Positions 8,967 to 18,636 of a stretch of DNA of 64,000 nt are shown here, one piece after another. Made by a program: the position numbers and the translations under genes. A model generated the notes under the pieces. It made no database searches, was not told the origin of the DNA, and saw only the letters and a program-made list of their open reading frames with translations. Numbering within the stretch: the stretch's first letter is position 1; each line of letters begins with the position of its first letter. The DNA is from Algoriphagus iocasae (lineage in GTDB: Bacteria > Bacteroidota > Bacteroidia > Cytophagales > Cyclobacteriaceae): NCBI RefSeq assembly GCF_014206875.1, contig NZ_JACIJO010000002.1, positions 992,001 to 1,056,000 on the forward strand, written 5' to 3'.

Positions 8967-10313
8967 ATGCCAAGAGCAAAAGCCGATAAAGATCGGAAAA
9001 TCTTTGTGTTGGATACTTCAGTAATCCTTTATGCACATAACTCCATCATGAATTTTGCCGAACACGATGTGGTCATTCCGATTACCGTGTTGGAGGAACT
9101 TGATCAGTTCAAAAAGGGCAATGACACCAAAAACTTTGAGGCGAGAGAATTTATACGGCTTCTGGATAAGTTATCCAAAGACCATATGATTCATAATTGG
9201 ACTCCGCTCAATGGGAAAACGAAGGGGAACTTTCGAGTCCTGATGAATCCTGAGAACCAGATCAATGCCAATGAGATTTTCGGTGAGGAAAAAAATGACC
9301 ATAAGATTTTGAATGCCGCTTTGTATCTCAAGCAGCATGAACCTTCGAGAAAAGTAATCTTGGTCAGTAAGGATATCAACCTTAGGCTCAAAGCCAAATC
9401 TTTGGAATTGCTGGCTGAAGACTATGAAACCGGTAAAATCAAGAACATTACAGAACTTGAAAATACGGGTAAATACGTCTTGGAGGATGTAGATCCAGAA
9501 GCTATAAATAAGCTCTATGAAGTGGGTTATATTGAGGCTAAAGTAGTTTTGGGCACAAGGAAGAGAAAAGCGAATGCCTATTATATCCTAAAAAGTGATA
9601 AGAATTCAGTTTTGGCTTATTTCAATCCAGAAGAGAATATCCTGGAGCGTGTGGATAAAAAACTGGCCTATAACATCAAGCCTAAAAATGCAGAGCAAAC
9701 CTTTGCATTGGATGCTATTACTAATCCTAGAATTCGTTTGGTATCGATTCAGGGTGTGGCAGGTACGGGAAAGACTTTATTGGCTCTAGCCGGTGCATTA
9801 GAGCAAAGAAGAGATTACAAGCAGATATTTCTGGCTCGTCCGATTGTGCCCTTGAGCAACAAGGATATTGGATATCTACCAGGTGATATCAAATCCAAAC
9901 TGAATCCATACATGGAGCCACTTTGGGATAATTTGAAATTCATCCAAAACCAATACAAAGAGACGGATAAGGAATTTCAGAAAATCACTGAGTTGGTCAA
10001 TCAGGAGAAATTGGTGATCCAGCCATTGGCCTATATTCGTGGTAGATCGCTGTCGAATATTTTCTTTATTGTGGATGAAGCACAAAACTTGACTCCGCAT
10101 GAAATCAAGACGATTATCTCAAGAGCGGGTGAAAATACCAAGATCGTATTTACGGGTGATGTATTCCAGATTGATACACCTTATTTGGATTCTCAATCCA
10201 ATGGATTGTCGTATTTGATAGATCGAGTTAAGGATCATCCACTCTATGCACATATCAAACTCGAGAAAGGAGAGCGATCTGAATTGGCAAACTTGGCTAA
10301 TGAGCTTTTGTAG
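8967..10313 (+). CDS. PIN domain-PhoH ATPase fusion (PhoH2-like)
   Basis: 448 residues. Residues 1-150 form a PIN (VapC-like) ribonuclease domain starting with the acidic VLDTSVILYA strand; the second half is a PhoH ATPase with GVAGTGKT (Walker A, about 262), the ARPIVP/GYLPGD boxes, and VDEAQN (Walker B, about 369). Such fusions are known as PhoH2 proteins, proposed to couple RNA unwinding and cleavage. No antitoxin-like gene lies next to it, so it is not an obvious toxin-antitoxin pair. It is monocistronic with a strong terminator. Confidence 0.9.
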   Translation: MPRAKADKDRKIFVLDTSVILYAHNSIMNFAEHDVVIPITVLEELDQFKKGNDTKNFEAREFIRLLDKLSKDHMIHNWTPLNGKTKGNFRVLMNPENQINANEIFGEEKNDHKILNAALYLKQHEPSRKVILVSKDINLRLKAKSLELLAEDYETGKIKNITELENTGKYVLEDVDPEAINKLYEVGYIEAKVVLGTRKRKANAYYILKSDKNSVLAYFNPEENILERVDKKLAYNIKPKNAEQTFALDAITNPRIRLVSIQGVAGTGKTLLALAGALEQRRDYKQIFLARPIVPLSNKDIGYLPGDIKSKLNPYMEPLWDNLKFIQNQYKETDKEFQKITELVNQEKLVIQPLAYIRGRSLSNIFFIVDEAQNLTPHEIKTIISRAGENTKIVFTGDVFQIDTPYLDSQSNGLSYLIDRVKDHPLYAHIKLEKGERSELANLANELL

Positions 10314-10336
10314 ATAAATTTCGTTTTAGGAATTTC

Positions 10337-10370
10337 AAAAGATGCTTCCCTCAAGGAAGCATCTTTTTTT
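10337..10370 (+). terminator. Rho-independent terminator of the PIN-PhoH gene
   Basis: Perfect 13-bp stem AAAAGATGCTTCC / GGAAGCATCTTTT with a 5-nt loop and seven T residues. Confidence 0.92.
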
Positions 10371-10537
10371 ATGGAAAATTTTATTTGGTTAAAAGTCAAT
10401 AATTTTAAGATTTATTGTAACCTTACAAAAACCCGAAATGCTTTATTTTTTTTGTTCGCAACTGGCAGATAGGTGTACGAAAATGCACATATTAAAACAA
10501 TGATTTCATGTTAAATATCTGAAAATCAACATATTAA

Positions 10538-10545
10538 TATTTTTG
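10538..10545 (+). promoter_or_regulatory. TAnnTTTG -7 element upstream of small ORF
   Basis: TATTTTTG about 53 nt upstream of the ATG at 10599, in otherwise AT-rich DNA. It supports that small gene being transcribed. Confidence 0.45.
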
Positions 10546-10598
10546 GTCGCTTTTTGGCATTATAGGTAATACGAATTTAAACCAACTTATTTACTGCC

Positions 10599-10844
10599 AT
10601 GATAGCTACATATTTATCTCAGAAAAACATTTGTGCTGTACTTGGCTTACTAATGGCTTTCACCATTGTTTGGAAAGCCAAAACAGAAGCAAGTTCCTAC
10701 ACACAAGAGCATACTGCCCGATTTGAAAATACTAAACCAACGAATACTATCGGACAAAAGGTGGATGTTTACCACATCTCCACAGAAAAATTAAAGCCTG
10801 AAATCCAGTTTGAAGATTTGGATTTCAGGCCTGTAAAATCTTAA
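10599..10844 (+). CDS. Small membrane-anchored or secreted protein, unknown
   Basis: An 81-residue protein I do not recognise. Residues 9-24 form one hydrophobic segment, which could be an uncleaved signal anchor; the rest is hydrophilic, with no Cys after the segment and an acidic stretch before the end. It is kept because an ATG is preceded by a -7 element and the stop is followed by a clean terminator, which a random frame would rarely have. It stands alone between phoH2 and the LytTR regulator. Confidence 0.6.
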   Translation: MIATYLSQKNICAVLGLLMAFTIVWKAKTEASSYTQEHTARFENTKPTNTIGQKVDVYHISTEKLKPEIQFEDLDFRPVKS

Positions 10845-10889
10845 AGATTATTACTCGTAAGGGTTAATTTGGTTGATTGTTTGGTTATC

Positions 10890-10919
10890 AAAAAAGGTGA
10901 GTTTTGCTCACCTTTTTTA
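10890..10919. terminator. Bidirectional terminator
   Basis: 12-bp stem AAAAAAGGTGAG / CTCACCTTTTTT with a 5-nt loop. A and T runs on both sides let it serve the small rightward ORF and the leftward LytTR gene ending at 10925. Confidence 0.9.
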
Positions 10920-10924
10920 TTATC

Positions 10925-11680
10925 TCAACTTTCAGTAATTGTATTCAATTTAGAAAGGAAGCTATTATAATATTGTCTTCCTACTTGTACGACAGCACCT
11001 TGCTTGAGGGTGATTTCTTTGGTGTTGAAGTACTCGATTTGTCCAAGGTGGACGATAAAGGATTTTTGTACGCGTAAGAAATATTGAGAAGGAAGAATGT
11101 CCTCAATTTCTTTCATGGATTTACGAATGCTGAAATCCCTGCTTTTGGTAAAGATGGTCACCATGTTTCCATTGGCTTCCACATAATAGATGTCATTGTA
11201 AGAAACTCGCTCAAAAGCATTATCCGCTTTGATAAATACTGCGTCTGTCACCAGAAATGGACTATCTACACCAGTTTTGGCTACAGCAGTTTCATTGCTA
11301 GGATTGGTTCTTTTGTTATAAAGAACAATCTCCACAATGGCATGAATATCATTCGTGTTAAATGGTTTTACAATAAAACCGGCTGGATTGATTCTTTTAG
11401 CTCTTTCGATGATCGTCGGGTCACTGTAGGAGGTCACATATACCAAAGGTGCATCCACCATCTGCTTGACAATTTCTCCTAATTCAATACCGTCTTTGTC
11501 TCCTTTTAATTTGATATCCATGAATATCAAATCCGGACGGTTTTTTTTAATGACTTTGATACATTGATTCGCTGAGTTTGCGATATCAATATTGACGTAG
11601 CCCAGTAATTCGAGTATCTCTTGAATATTCTCGGCAATACTGATTTCGTCTTCTACTATTAAAATGCGCTCTTCTTTCAT
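10925..11680 (-). CDS. LytTR-family response regulator
   Basis: 251 residues. The receiver domain (1-125) has the acidic pair ED at 10-11, phosphoacceptor Asp55 (FMDIKLKG), Thr and Lys105 in VKPF. A linker leads to a C-terminal LytTR DNA-binding domain (about 150-245) with the typical FLRVQKSFIVHL segment. No kinase is adjacent in the same transcription unit; the LytS-like kinase upstream (12563-13615) has its own regulator, so this one may be an orphan or a second output of that kinase. It ends at a bidirectional terminator. Confidence 0.92.
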   Translation of the reverse strand: MKEERILIVEDEISIAENIQEILELLGYVNIDIANSANQCIKVIKKNRPDLIFMDIKLKGDKDGIELGEIVKQMVDAPLVYVTSYSDPTIIERAKRINPAGFIVKPFNTNDIHAIVEIVLYNKRTNPSNETAVAKTGVDSPFLVTDAVFIKADNAFERVSYNDIYYVEANGNMVTIFTKSRDFSIRKSMKEIEDILPSQYFLRVQKSFIVHLGQIEYFNTKEITLKQGAVVQVGRQYYNSFLSKLNTITES

Positions 11681-11810
11681 AAGATGCCTTTAGGATTTCT
11701 AGATTGACGTATTAAAAGATTCTAACTTAATATTTTATAAATATACCCTAATAACAGAATTTAAATCCGTAAATCAAATGCCTTTTTTTGCATATGAAAT
11801 TAAAGCTCCT

Positions 11811-12545
11811 TTATAAGCTCATCATTTCTTTAAATCTCGCAGCTTGTCTTCTACTTACTTCGATTCGGTCACCGCCTTTAAGAGTAACTACCAGTCCCCC
11901 GTTAAACCAAGGTTCAATCCCTTCTACCCAGCCTAAATTAATAATATGCTTTCTGCTTGCTCTAAAGAATGACTTTTCATCCAATCGCTCATCCAATGCA
12001 TTTAGAGACTTGTGAATCATTGGTTTAAAGTTATCAAAGTACACCTTAATGTAGTTTCCATCAGATTCAAATAACCTCACATTAGATAGTCTCACAAACC
12101 AGCATCGATCTCCGTCTTTTACAAAGACCTGATCTTCCAGAGTCAGTTTCTTTTGATTTTGAGAGTAATTTTGCTCCTCTTTTTTATTACCTCCATCTAT
12201 TTTAGTAGACAGTTTATTGATCGCCTCTTCGAGTCTTTTTGGTTCGATAGGTTTCAATAAATAGTCAAGAGCATTTACCTGAAAGGCTTTCAAAGCATAT
12301 TCATCGTATGCAGTGGTAAAGATTACATGAGGAACCTGATCCAATTCTTCCAGTAATTCAAATCCTGTTTTTTCAGGCATCTGAATATCCAAGAAAATCA
12401 CATCTGGGTTGAGCTGTTCGATTTTTTCTTTAGCATCATCGACGTTTACAGCTTCACCGACTACCTCTACACTTTCCAATTGATTTAAAAGGGTGATCAG
12501 CTCTTTTCGAGCTAGTCTTTCATCATCTATTACAATTGCTCGCAT
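11811..12545 (-). CDS. LytTR-family response regulator (LytR/AlgR type)
   Basis: 244 residues. Receiver domain with DD at 7-8, phosphoacceptor Asp53 (FLDIQMPE), Thr in FTTAYDEYAL and Lys in LLKPI. The LytTR DNA-binding domain occupies about 140-240, ending RRQAARFKEMM. It lies 17 nt downstream of the LytS-like kinase gene, the standard LytS/LytR arrangement, so it is the probable cognate regulator. The linker is rich in Lys, Glu, Asn and Gln. Confidence 0.93.
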   Translation of the reverse strand: MRAIVIDDERLARKELITLLNQLESVEVVGEAVNVDDAKEKIEQLNPDVIFLDIQMPEKTGFELLEELDQVPHVIFTTAYDEYALKAFQVNALDYLLKPIEPKRLEEAINKLSTKIDGGNKKEEQNYSQNQKKLTLEDQVFVKDGDRCWFVRLSNVRLFESDGNYIKVYFDNFKPMIHKSLNALDERLDEKSFFRASRKHIINLGWVEGIEPWFNGGLVVTLKGGDRIEVSRRQAARFKEMMSL

Positions 12546-12562
12546 TATATTGTTAGTATTTG

Positions 12563-13615
12563 TTATTCTAAGTTAACCCTTTGTTTCGGGATTTTAATTT
12601 CTGTGATTACAAACTGAGTTCCTGAGTTAAAGATACGCAATGTACCTTTTTCCCCATAAATCAGTTTCAATCTTTGCAGGGTGTTGCTTAATCCATGTCC
12701 GCCTTCTCCTTTGGCTTTTAGAGTAGGTGGGGTGAGTAACCTACCGCTGTTTTTGACCTGGATATACAGATCATCGTCTATGCCTTCACGACATTTTATT
12801 TCGATTACTCCTCCTTTGACTAAGTTCGAAATTCCATGTTTGATGGCATTCTCCACGATGGTTTGGAGCATCATAGGAGGGATTTTATAACTGTAAGCCT
12901 CGTCTTCAATTATATAGCTGACTTCAAGTCTTTCCTCAAAACGGATAGTTTCCAGAGCTAAGTAATCTTTGACGGTACTTAATTCGTCCGCAAATTCAAT
13001 CACCTGTTTCTTATCCATCATCAAAGAAAATCTCAAAATATTGGAAATTCTGGTTATAGCAGATTTAGCTTTGGCTGGATCCTCATCGACCAAAGCCCTG
13101 ACGCTGTTGAGGGCATTGAAAATGAAATGGGGATTAAGCTGGCTTTTTAAATGGTTTAATCGAATCTCATTGATTTTTGCCTCATACTTCAGCGAAGTAT
13201 TATAGTTGTCCAAAAAGTGAAAAAGGAAATAAGACAAAAACCAGATCGCATAGAAAAGGAAGCTCAGGAATAAATTGGCAGAAATTACCAAAATTTTAAA
13301 ATCTTCCTCCGGATTTAAAGTCCCAAATGCAATATTGATAAATACCTGAGCAATGGTATTAATTAGACTGAGTGCCAATAGTGCCAATAATGCTTGCAGC
13401 AGAAGTTTGGAAATTTCCTGCTTGAACCATTCGTAGGACTTGACGATGTATCGGAGAAAATGGGTAGAGACTAAATAAAATGCCGCCAACACTATAAAAG
13501 CCCAGATCTGAACAGAGGAAATCCCTTTAGATAAATTCGCGAAGAAAATATTGACAAAGGCAAAAAATCCCCATCCCAAAATCTGTAAAATCCAATATAA
13601 GCTGAATCTATTCAT
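12563..13615 (-). CDS. LytS/YehU-type sensor histidine kinase
   Basis: 350 residues. Four hydrophobic segments in the first ~135 residues form a membrane domain with no large periplasmic sensor. The His_kinase domain follows with LNPHFIFNALN (phosphoacceptor His163) and an HATPase region with the N-box TIVENAIKHGI near residue 255 and a glycine-rich GEGGHGLSN. The lack of an extracellular sensor suggests sensing in or near the membrane. A TATCTTTG -7 element ends only 8 nt before the ATG, so the mRNA may be nearly leaderless. Confidence 0.93.
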   Translation of the reverse strand: MNRFSLYWILQILGWGFFAFVNIFFANLSKGISSVQIWAFIVLAAFYLVSTHFLRYIVKSYEWFKQEISKLLLQALLALLALSLINTIAQVFINIAFGTLNPEEDFKILVISANLFLSFLFYAIWFLSYFLFHFLDNYNTSLKYEAKINEIRLNHLKSQLNPHFIFNALNSVRALVDEDPAKAKSAITRISNILRFSLMMDKKQVIEFADELSTVKDYLALETIRFEERLEVSYIIEDEAYSYKIPPMMLQTIVENAIKHGISNLVKGGVIEIKCREGIDDDLYIQVKNSGRLLTPPTLKAKGEGGHGLSNTLQRLKLIYGEKGTLRIFNSGTQFVITEIKIPKQRVNLE

Positions 13616-13622
13616 ACCCTGC

Positions 13623-13630
13623 CAAAGATA
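13623..13630 (-). promoter_or_regulatory. TAnnTTTG -7 element for the kinase-regulator operon
   Basis: TATCTTTG on the minus strand, last G 8 nt before the ATG at 13615. This predicts an untranslated leader of only a few nucleotides. Confidence 0.55.
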
Positions 13631-13695
13631 GGCAACCCAGTTTTTTGATCTCTTTTAATGTGATAAATGGAGTAAAGCCTTGATTTTTACCCAGA

Positions 13696-16527
13696 TCAGT
13701 GGTTTAGCTCTTGTCTAAGAAATTTGGCCGTATGGCTTTTAGTGTTTTTTGCAACATGTTCTGGAGTACCTTGGTCTACAATTGTACCGCCTTTATTCCC
13801 TCCTTCAGGTCCCAAATCCACAACATAATCAGCCATTTTGATCACATCCATATTATGCTCGATGATCAATACAGTATTTCCTTTATCGACTAATCTATTT
13901 AATACCAACATTAGCAAATCGATGTCCTGGAAATGCAATCCAGTGGTGGGTTCATCCAGAATGTAAAAGGTCTTCCCGGTATCTTTTTTGGATAATTCTG
14001 TAGCTAATTTTACTCGTTGTGCCTCTCCACCTGAAAGGGTCGTCGCATGCTGTCCAAGGGTGATATATCCTAATCCAACATCATTCAGAGTGCTTATTTT
14101 TCTGAGGATTTTCGGTTGATTTTCAAAAAACTCTACAGCCTGCTCCACGGTCATATCCAAAACATCAGAAATGGATTTTCCTTTAAAACGGACCTCTAGC
14201 GTTTCTCTATTGTATCTTTTTCCTTTACAGGTTTCACACGGGATATGCACATCTGGAAGGAAATCCATCTCGATCAACTTCATGCCTGCTCCCTCGCAAT
14301 CCTCACATCTTCCACCTTTCACATTGAAAGAGAAACGACCCGGTTTATAGCCCCTGATTTTTGCTTCCGGAAGCTCAGTAAATAAGGTTCTGATGTCTGA
14401 AAAGACTCCTGTATAAGTTGCAGGGTTGGATCTTGGAGTTCTTCCAATTGGAGACTGGTCTACCTCAATAACTTTATCCAGTTCTTTCAATCCATCGATG
14501 CTTTTATAGGGCATCGGTTCTTTTTTGGATCGGTAGAATTCCTGGCTTAAAAGTGGAAATAAAGTTTCGTGGATCAAGGTACTTTTCCCGCTACCAGAAA
14601 CTCCCGTGATACAAATCATTGTACCTAAAGGCAATTTGAGATCTACATTTTTCAGGTTGTTTCCAGATGCTCCTTTGAGTTCCAAATCAATTCCTTTTCC
14701 CTTACGACGTGATTTAGGAATTGGTAAACCCAGTTTCCCAAGAAGGTATTGAGCAGTGGTTCCAGTAGTTTTCAAAACTTCTTCAGGCGTACCAGCTGCT
14801 ACGACATGGCCTCCATGTCTTCCCGCTCCAGGTCCCATATCTAAGACAAAATCTGATTCTAACATCATGTCTTTGTCATGTTCTACCACCAAGACAGAAT
14901 TCCCAAGATCTCTTAGGTTTTGAAGGGCTTTGATCAACTTCACATTGTCTCGTTGATGCAGGCCAATACTCGGTTCATCTAGAATGTATAAAACACCCAC
15001 GAGTTGGGTCCCGATTTGAGTTGCAAGTCGAATTCGCTGCGCTTCCCCTCCCGAAAGTGTTCGCAATGGTCTGTTCAGTGATAAATAATCCAAACCAATG
15101 TCCAACAAGAAACCAATTCTCTTTCTGATTTCTTTTAGGACTTCCGCCGCAATGATATTTTGCTTGTCTGTGAGTCTTTCTTCTAGGCCTTCAAACCACT
15201 CTCCCAAGCTATTGATATCCATCACAGCAAGCTGGCCAATGTGTTTGTCGTCAATTTTAAAATTGAGTGATTCTTTCTTCAGTCTGTACCCATCACAATC
15301 AGGGCAAACTTGGGTCGTAGTAAATTCACTCACCCATTCCTGAATTTTATCCGAACTTCCTTCTTGGTATTTCTGAAGGAAATTGATGATTCCTTCAAAA
15401 GTGGTATGCCATTTTGTACCAGGGTATTTCACTGAATCGACAGCAACTTCCATTTTATCTCCGTGCAATAAAATTTCGATCACTTCTTCAGGAAGATCTT
15501 TGATCGGTGTGCTCATGGAGCATTTGTATTGCTTTAGTACGGCCTCTATCTTTTTGAAAATCCAGATATCCCGATACTCACCCAAAGGCGCTATGCCTCC
15601 TCTTGTGATACTAAGTTTTGGATCTGGAATGATGCTTTCTCTCGTGATTTCCTCTTTAATCCCTAAACCATTACAAGTAGGACAGGCACCATAAGGGCTG
15701 TTGAAAGAAAAGTTGTTTGGTGCAGGCTCATCGTAAGAAAGACCAGTTTCGGGATCCATCAAGTATTTTGAGAAATGATGAATTTCGCCTTCTTCATCAC
15801 GGATCATAATTACCCCTTTGCCATGCTGAAGTGCAGATTTCAATGATTGAGTGATGCGGAATCTGTCTGACTCGTCTGCCACAATTCTGTCGATCACAAT
15901 CTCAATATCATGGATTTTGTATCGGTCCACTTGCATTTTTGGGACCATTTCCATGACCACTCCATCTACTCGTACTTTCGAAAAACCCATTTTACGGATT
16001 TGCTCGAAGAGTTCTCTGTAATGTCCTTTTCTGCCTTTTACTACCGGGGCAAGGATATATAATTTCTTATTGGAAAATTTTGAAAATAGCTGCTCAATAA
16101 TCTGATCCTCGGTTTGTCGGATCATTTTGGCACCAGTTAAGTATGAAAAAGCTTCTCCAGCTCTTGCATAAAGTAAGCGCATGAAGTCATAAATTTCTGT
16201 AACGGTTCCAACAGTAGATCTCGGGTTTTTGGAAGTGGTCTTTTGCTCGATGGCAATTACCGGCGAAAGGCCGTTTATTTTATCGACATCCGGTCTTTCC
16301 AATCCACCCAAAAAAGATCGTGCATAGGCAGAGAAAGACTCCATGTAGCGTCTTTGCCCTTCTGCGTAAATGGTATCAAAAGCCAAAGAGCTTTTACCAC
16401 TTCCACTTAGGCCAGTGACCACGACTAATTTATTTCGTGGAATCTTTAGATCCAGGTTTTTTAAATTATGCTCTCGGGCACCAAAAATTTCAATAAATTC
16501 TTCCTGACTAGAAGTAGCTTGACTCAT
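13696..16527 (-). CDS. uvrA: Excinuclease ABC subunit A
   Basis: DNA damage recognition ATPase of nucleotide excision repair, acting as a dimer that loads UvrB. Two ABC modules: Walker [10 protein letters not shown] (N-terminal) and GVSGSGKST, signatures [12 protein letters not shown] and [12 protein letters not shown]. Zinc-finger pairs are visible (CPTCNG, CPDCDG, CEDCEG with CETCKG). The frame is open to a TTG at 16554, but that TTG is part of a TACCTTTG -7 element, so I start at the ATG 16527, giving 943 residues, the usual length. uvrB is not in the window. Confidence 0.97.
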   Translation of the reverse strand: MSQATSSQEEFIEIFGAREHNLKNLDLKIPRNKLVVVTGLSGSGKSSLAFDTIYAEGQRRYMESFSAYARSFLGGLERPDVDKINGLSPVIAIEQKTTSKNPRSTVGTVTEIYDFMRLLYARAGEAFSYLTGAKMIRQTEDQIIEQLFSKFSNKKLYILAPVVKGRKGHYRELFEQIRKMGFSKVRVDGVVMEMVPKMQVDRYKIHDIEIVIDRIVADESDRFRITQSLKSALQHGKGVIMIRDEEGEIHHFSKYLMDPETGLSYDEPAPNNFSFNSPYGACPTCNGLGIKEEITRESIIPDPKLSITRGGIAPLGEYRDIWIFKKIEAVLKQYKCSMSTPIKDLPEEVIEILLHGDKMEVAVDSVKYPGTKWHTTFEGIINFLQKYQEGSSDKIQEWVSEFTTTQVCPDCDGYRLKKESLNFKIDDKHIGQLAVMDINSLGEWFEGLEERLTDKQNIIAAEVLKEIRKRIGFLLDIGLDYLSLNRPLRTLSGGEAQRIRLATQIGTQLVGVLYILDEPSIGLHQRDNVKLIKALQNLRDLGNSVLVVEHDKDMMLESDFVLDMGPGAGRHGGHVVAAGTPEEVLKTTGTTAQYLLGKLGLPIPKSRRKGKGIDLELKGASGNNLKNVDLKLPLGTMICITGVSGSGKSTLIHETLFPLLSQEFYRSKKEPMPYKSIDGLKELDKVIEVDQSPIGRTPRSNPATYTGVFSDIRTLFTELPEAKIRGYKPGRFSFNVKGGRCEDCEGAGMKLIEMDFLPDVHIPCETCKGKRYNRETLEVRFKGKSISDVLDMTVEQAVEFFENQPKILRKISTLNDVGLGYITLGQHATTLSGGEAQRVKLATELSKKDTGKTFYILDEPTTGLHFQDIDLLMLVLNRLVDKGNTVLIIEHNMDVIKMADYVVDLGPEGGNKGGTIVDQGTPEHVAKNTKSHTAKFLRQELNH

Positions 16528-16551
16528 AAATTTCGGGGCAAATACAATCGG

Positions 16552-16559
16552 CAAAGGTA
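16552..16559 (-). promoter_or_regulatory. TAnnTTTG -7 element for uvrA
   Basis: TACCTTTG on the minus strand, 24 nt upstream of the ATG at 16527. It overlaps and so rules out the more distal TTG start. Confidence 0.65.
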
Positions 16560-16799
16560 AGAAATTTAGGGGGTAAGAGGTAGCCGAAATCTAAATTGTA
16601 ACTTGAATCTGTGCGAGTTGGTTTGTTTTGTGACAGTTTATTTCCCAAAGATTTAAAGAGAGCCTTAATTAGCCTTTTTTTGAGGACGTTGATCGGAATG
16701 AAAGCCTTAATTATCAATAGTGCTAAAAGCAAAACCTTCCATTAAGTCAAAGGATTTGCAAGTCACTTATGAAATCAAAATGGATTTTGTCAAAAGCCT

Positions 16800-17738
16800 T
16801 TATTTTGGAAGTTCAATTTCGTAGGATTTGCCTCTTTTTACATTGAGGTTTCTGTCACGAAGCCAAGGATTATAGAGTTTTAATTCCTTGTAGCTACTTC
16901 CATTTTGTTTTGCCCAGCTGGCGAGATTTTTTATGTCGGAATTAACTTTCAAAACTCTCAATTCCGGATTGGTATAATAATCGGATTCACTTAAATGAAA
17001 ACCGAACTCGCCTGGGTTTTCAAAAATTACTTTAAAAGCCAAGATTCGGAACATATATCTACTTGTCTCATCATTTAAATAGAGGTCATAGTAATTGTCC
17101 TGAAGTTGTTCGGATTGTCGCCTGGCAAAGCCTGATTGCCCCATGTTGTAACTTGCAGCCACTGAAGTCCAATCGCCAAATTTTCTATGCGCTTTTTTCA
17201 GATAATTACCTGCTGCAACAGTGGCTTTCTCTAAATGATATCGCTCATCAACATCCTTGGAGACTTCAAGATTATACTCTTTTGCTGTCGCCGGCATAAA
17301 TTGCCAAAAACCTCTAGCGCCAGCCGGAGATGCAACATTCATTAATCCCGATTCGGCCATAGCCAAATATTTAAAATCATCCGGAACATTATTTTCCTTG
17401 AGCAGGCGCTCTATTTCCGGTAGGAACTTGGCAGACCTTTTCATCAATAAAATCATGTTGGACTGCCAATAAGCATTTACATATATTTCCCGTTCTAATC
17501 TTTCTCTCACATCTGGGATTTCCAGAGGAACTTTTTCGCCAGAAAAGCTCAATTCCTCAGGCAAATTGAAAAGCTTAATGGAATCCCTTGAAGGCCTTGG
17601 CATTGATTTCAAAACTCCTTCACTTGCGATCGGACTGATGATAGCAGGTGAATCAGGAGATTTTAAAATCGCATAACCGGCCATGGCTATTCCGACAAAA
17701 AGTAATGAATAGATGAAGAAGAGGTGCTTTTTGCTCAT
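16800..17738 (-). CDS. Membrane-anchored lytic murein transglycosylase (SLT/MltD-like)
   Basis: 312 residues. One N-terminal membrane segment (about 6-24) places the rest in the periplasm. The SLT domain spans about 110-235: catalytic Glu129 in AMAESGL, then the family boxes GARGFWQFMPATA and AASYNMGQSG. It should cleave peptidoglycan with formation of 1,6-anhydromuramyl ends. No LysM repeat is evident; the C-terminal ~50 residues look like a degenerate substrate-binding tail. Its ATG overlaps the stop of the LOG-family gene by one base (TAATG), implying translational coupling. Confidence 0.9.
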   Translation of the reverse strand: MSKKHLFFIYSLLFVGIAMAGYAILKSPDSPAIISPIASEGVLKSMPRPSRDSIKLFNLPEELSFSGEKVPLEIPDVRERLEREIYVNAYWQSNMILLMKRSAKFLPEIERLLKENNVPDDFKYLAMAESGLMNVASPAGARGFWQFMPATAKEYNLEVSKDVDERYHLEKATVAAGNYLKKAHRKFGDWTSVAASYNMGQSGFARRQSEQLQDNYYDLYLNDETSRYMFRILAFKVIFENPGEFGFHLSESDYYTNPELRVLKVNSDIKNLASWAKQNGSSYKELKLYNPWLRDRNLNVKRGKSYEIELPK

Positions 17739-18460
17739 TAGAAATTAGGGCTAAGAAGGTATTTGCTATAGAAGTCATCGATCACTTTTACAGCTTCCGT
17801 AGGATCTTCCACGATAGTGAAAAGTTCCAAGTCCTCCTCATTGATGTAATTATTTTCCAAGATCGTATTCTTTATCCAGTCCAAAAGTCCAGTCCAATAA
17901 TTTTTTCCGACCAAAACGATTGGGAAACGTCCTATTTTATTGGTTTGGATTAATGTCAACGCTTCAAAGAATTCGTCCATCGTTCCAAACCCTCCAGGCA
18001 GTACTACGAATCCTTGGGAGTATTTCACAAACATTACCTTGCGGACAAAGAAATAATCAAAAGTCAACAACTTATCTCTGTCTATATAAATGTTGTTGAA
18101 CTGCTCAAATGGGAGTACAATGTTGAGACCTACGGACTTACCTCCTTCAAGATGTGCTCCTTTATTTCCTGCCTCCATGATACCTGGACCACCACCTGTG
18201 ATCACACCATATCCATGTCTGACAAGTTTTGCAGCAATTTCTTCTGCCATTTTATAATGAAAGTGATCTCTACTTGTACGGGCAGATCCGAAAATAGAAA
18301 CACATGGGCCGATCTTCGCCAGTTTTTCAAATCCTTCTACAAACTCTGACATCACCTTAAAAATCACCCATGAATCTGAGCTCTTAATCTCATTCCAATC
18401 CCTCTCTTTAAACGCCTGTCTTATCCGATCTTCTTGATTTGTATCTTCTATGTTGCTCAT
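17738..18460 (-). CDS. LOG-family protein (Rossmann-fold nucleotide phosphoribohydrolase-like)
   Basis: 240 residues of the TIGR00730/LOG family, related to lysine decarboxylase-like and cytokinin-activating nucleoside monophosphate phosphoribohydrolases. Diagnostic motifs are GGGPGIMEAGNKGA near residue 88 and PGGFGTMDE near residue 145. Bacterial members hydrolyse nucleotide 5'-monophosphates to base and ribose 5-phosphate; the physiological role here is unknown. The one-base overlap with the transglycosylase gene suggests they are made together, although no functional link is obvious. Confidence 0.88.
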   Translation of the reverse strand: MSNIEDTNQEDRIRQAFKERDWNEIKSSDSWVIFKVMSEFVEGFEKLAKIGPCVSIFGSARTSRDHFHYKMAEEIAAKLVRHGYGVITGGGPGIMEAGNKGAHLEGGKSVGLNIVLPFEQFNNIYIDRDKLLTFDYFFVRKVMFVKYSQGFVVLPGGFGTMDEFFEALTLIQTNKIGRFPIVLVGKNYWTGLLDWIKNTILENNYINEEDLELFTIVEDPTEAVKVIDDFYSKYLLSPNF

Positions 18461-18608
18461 TTCAATCTAGTTTTTTTAAAGAAAACGATCTCTAGCTAAA
18501 AATGTCTAGTTAGTATGGATTTTTTCCAAAATGAATGCCTTTAATCGGCTGATAACCAAGTTAAAAAAAATAAAGGCGGGTGAATGAATCTTGTGTCTTC
18601 TCTTTGTG

Positions 18609-18616
18609 TACTTTCG
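18609..18616 (+). promoter_or_regulatory. TACTTTCG, -7-like element for the cysteine-cluster gene
   Basis: One mismatch to TAnnTTTG, and the same variant (TAATTTCG) appears before batD. It lies inside the distal part of the following reading frame, favouring a start downstream of it. Confidence 0.45.
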
Positions 18617-18636
18617 CAAACTATTTTGACATATCA

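Noticed and set aside
11084-11482. Plus-strand open frame inside the LytTR regulator
   Set aside because: Antisense to a strongly supported gene, rich in aromatic and His residues as expected for a shadow frame.
16508-16732. Short minus-strand frame overlapping the uvrA start
   Set aside because: It overlaps uvrA and its promoter, has no support of its own and reads as low-complexity shadow sequence.
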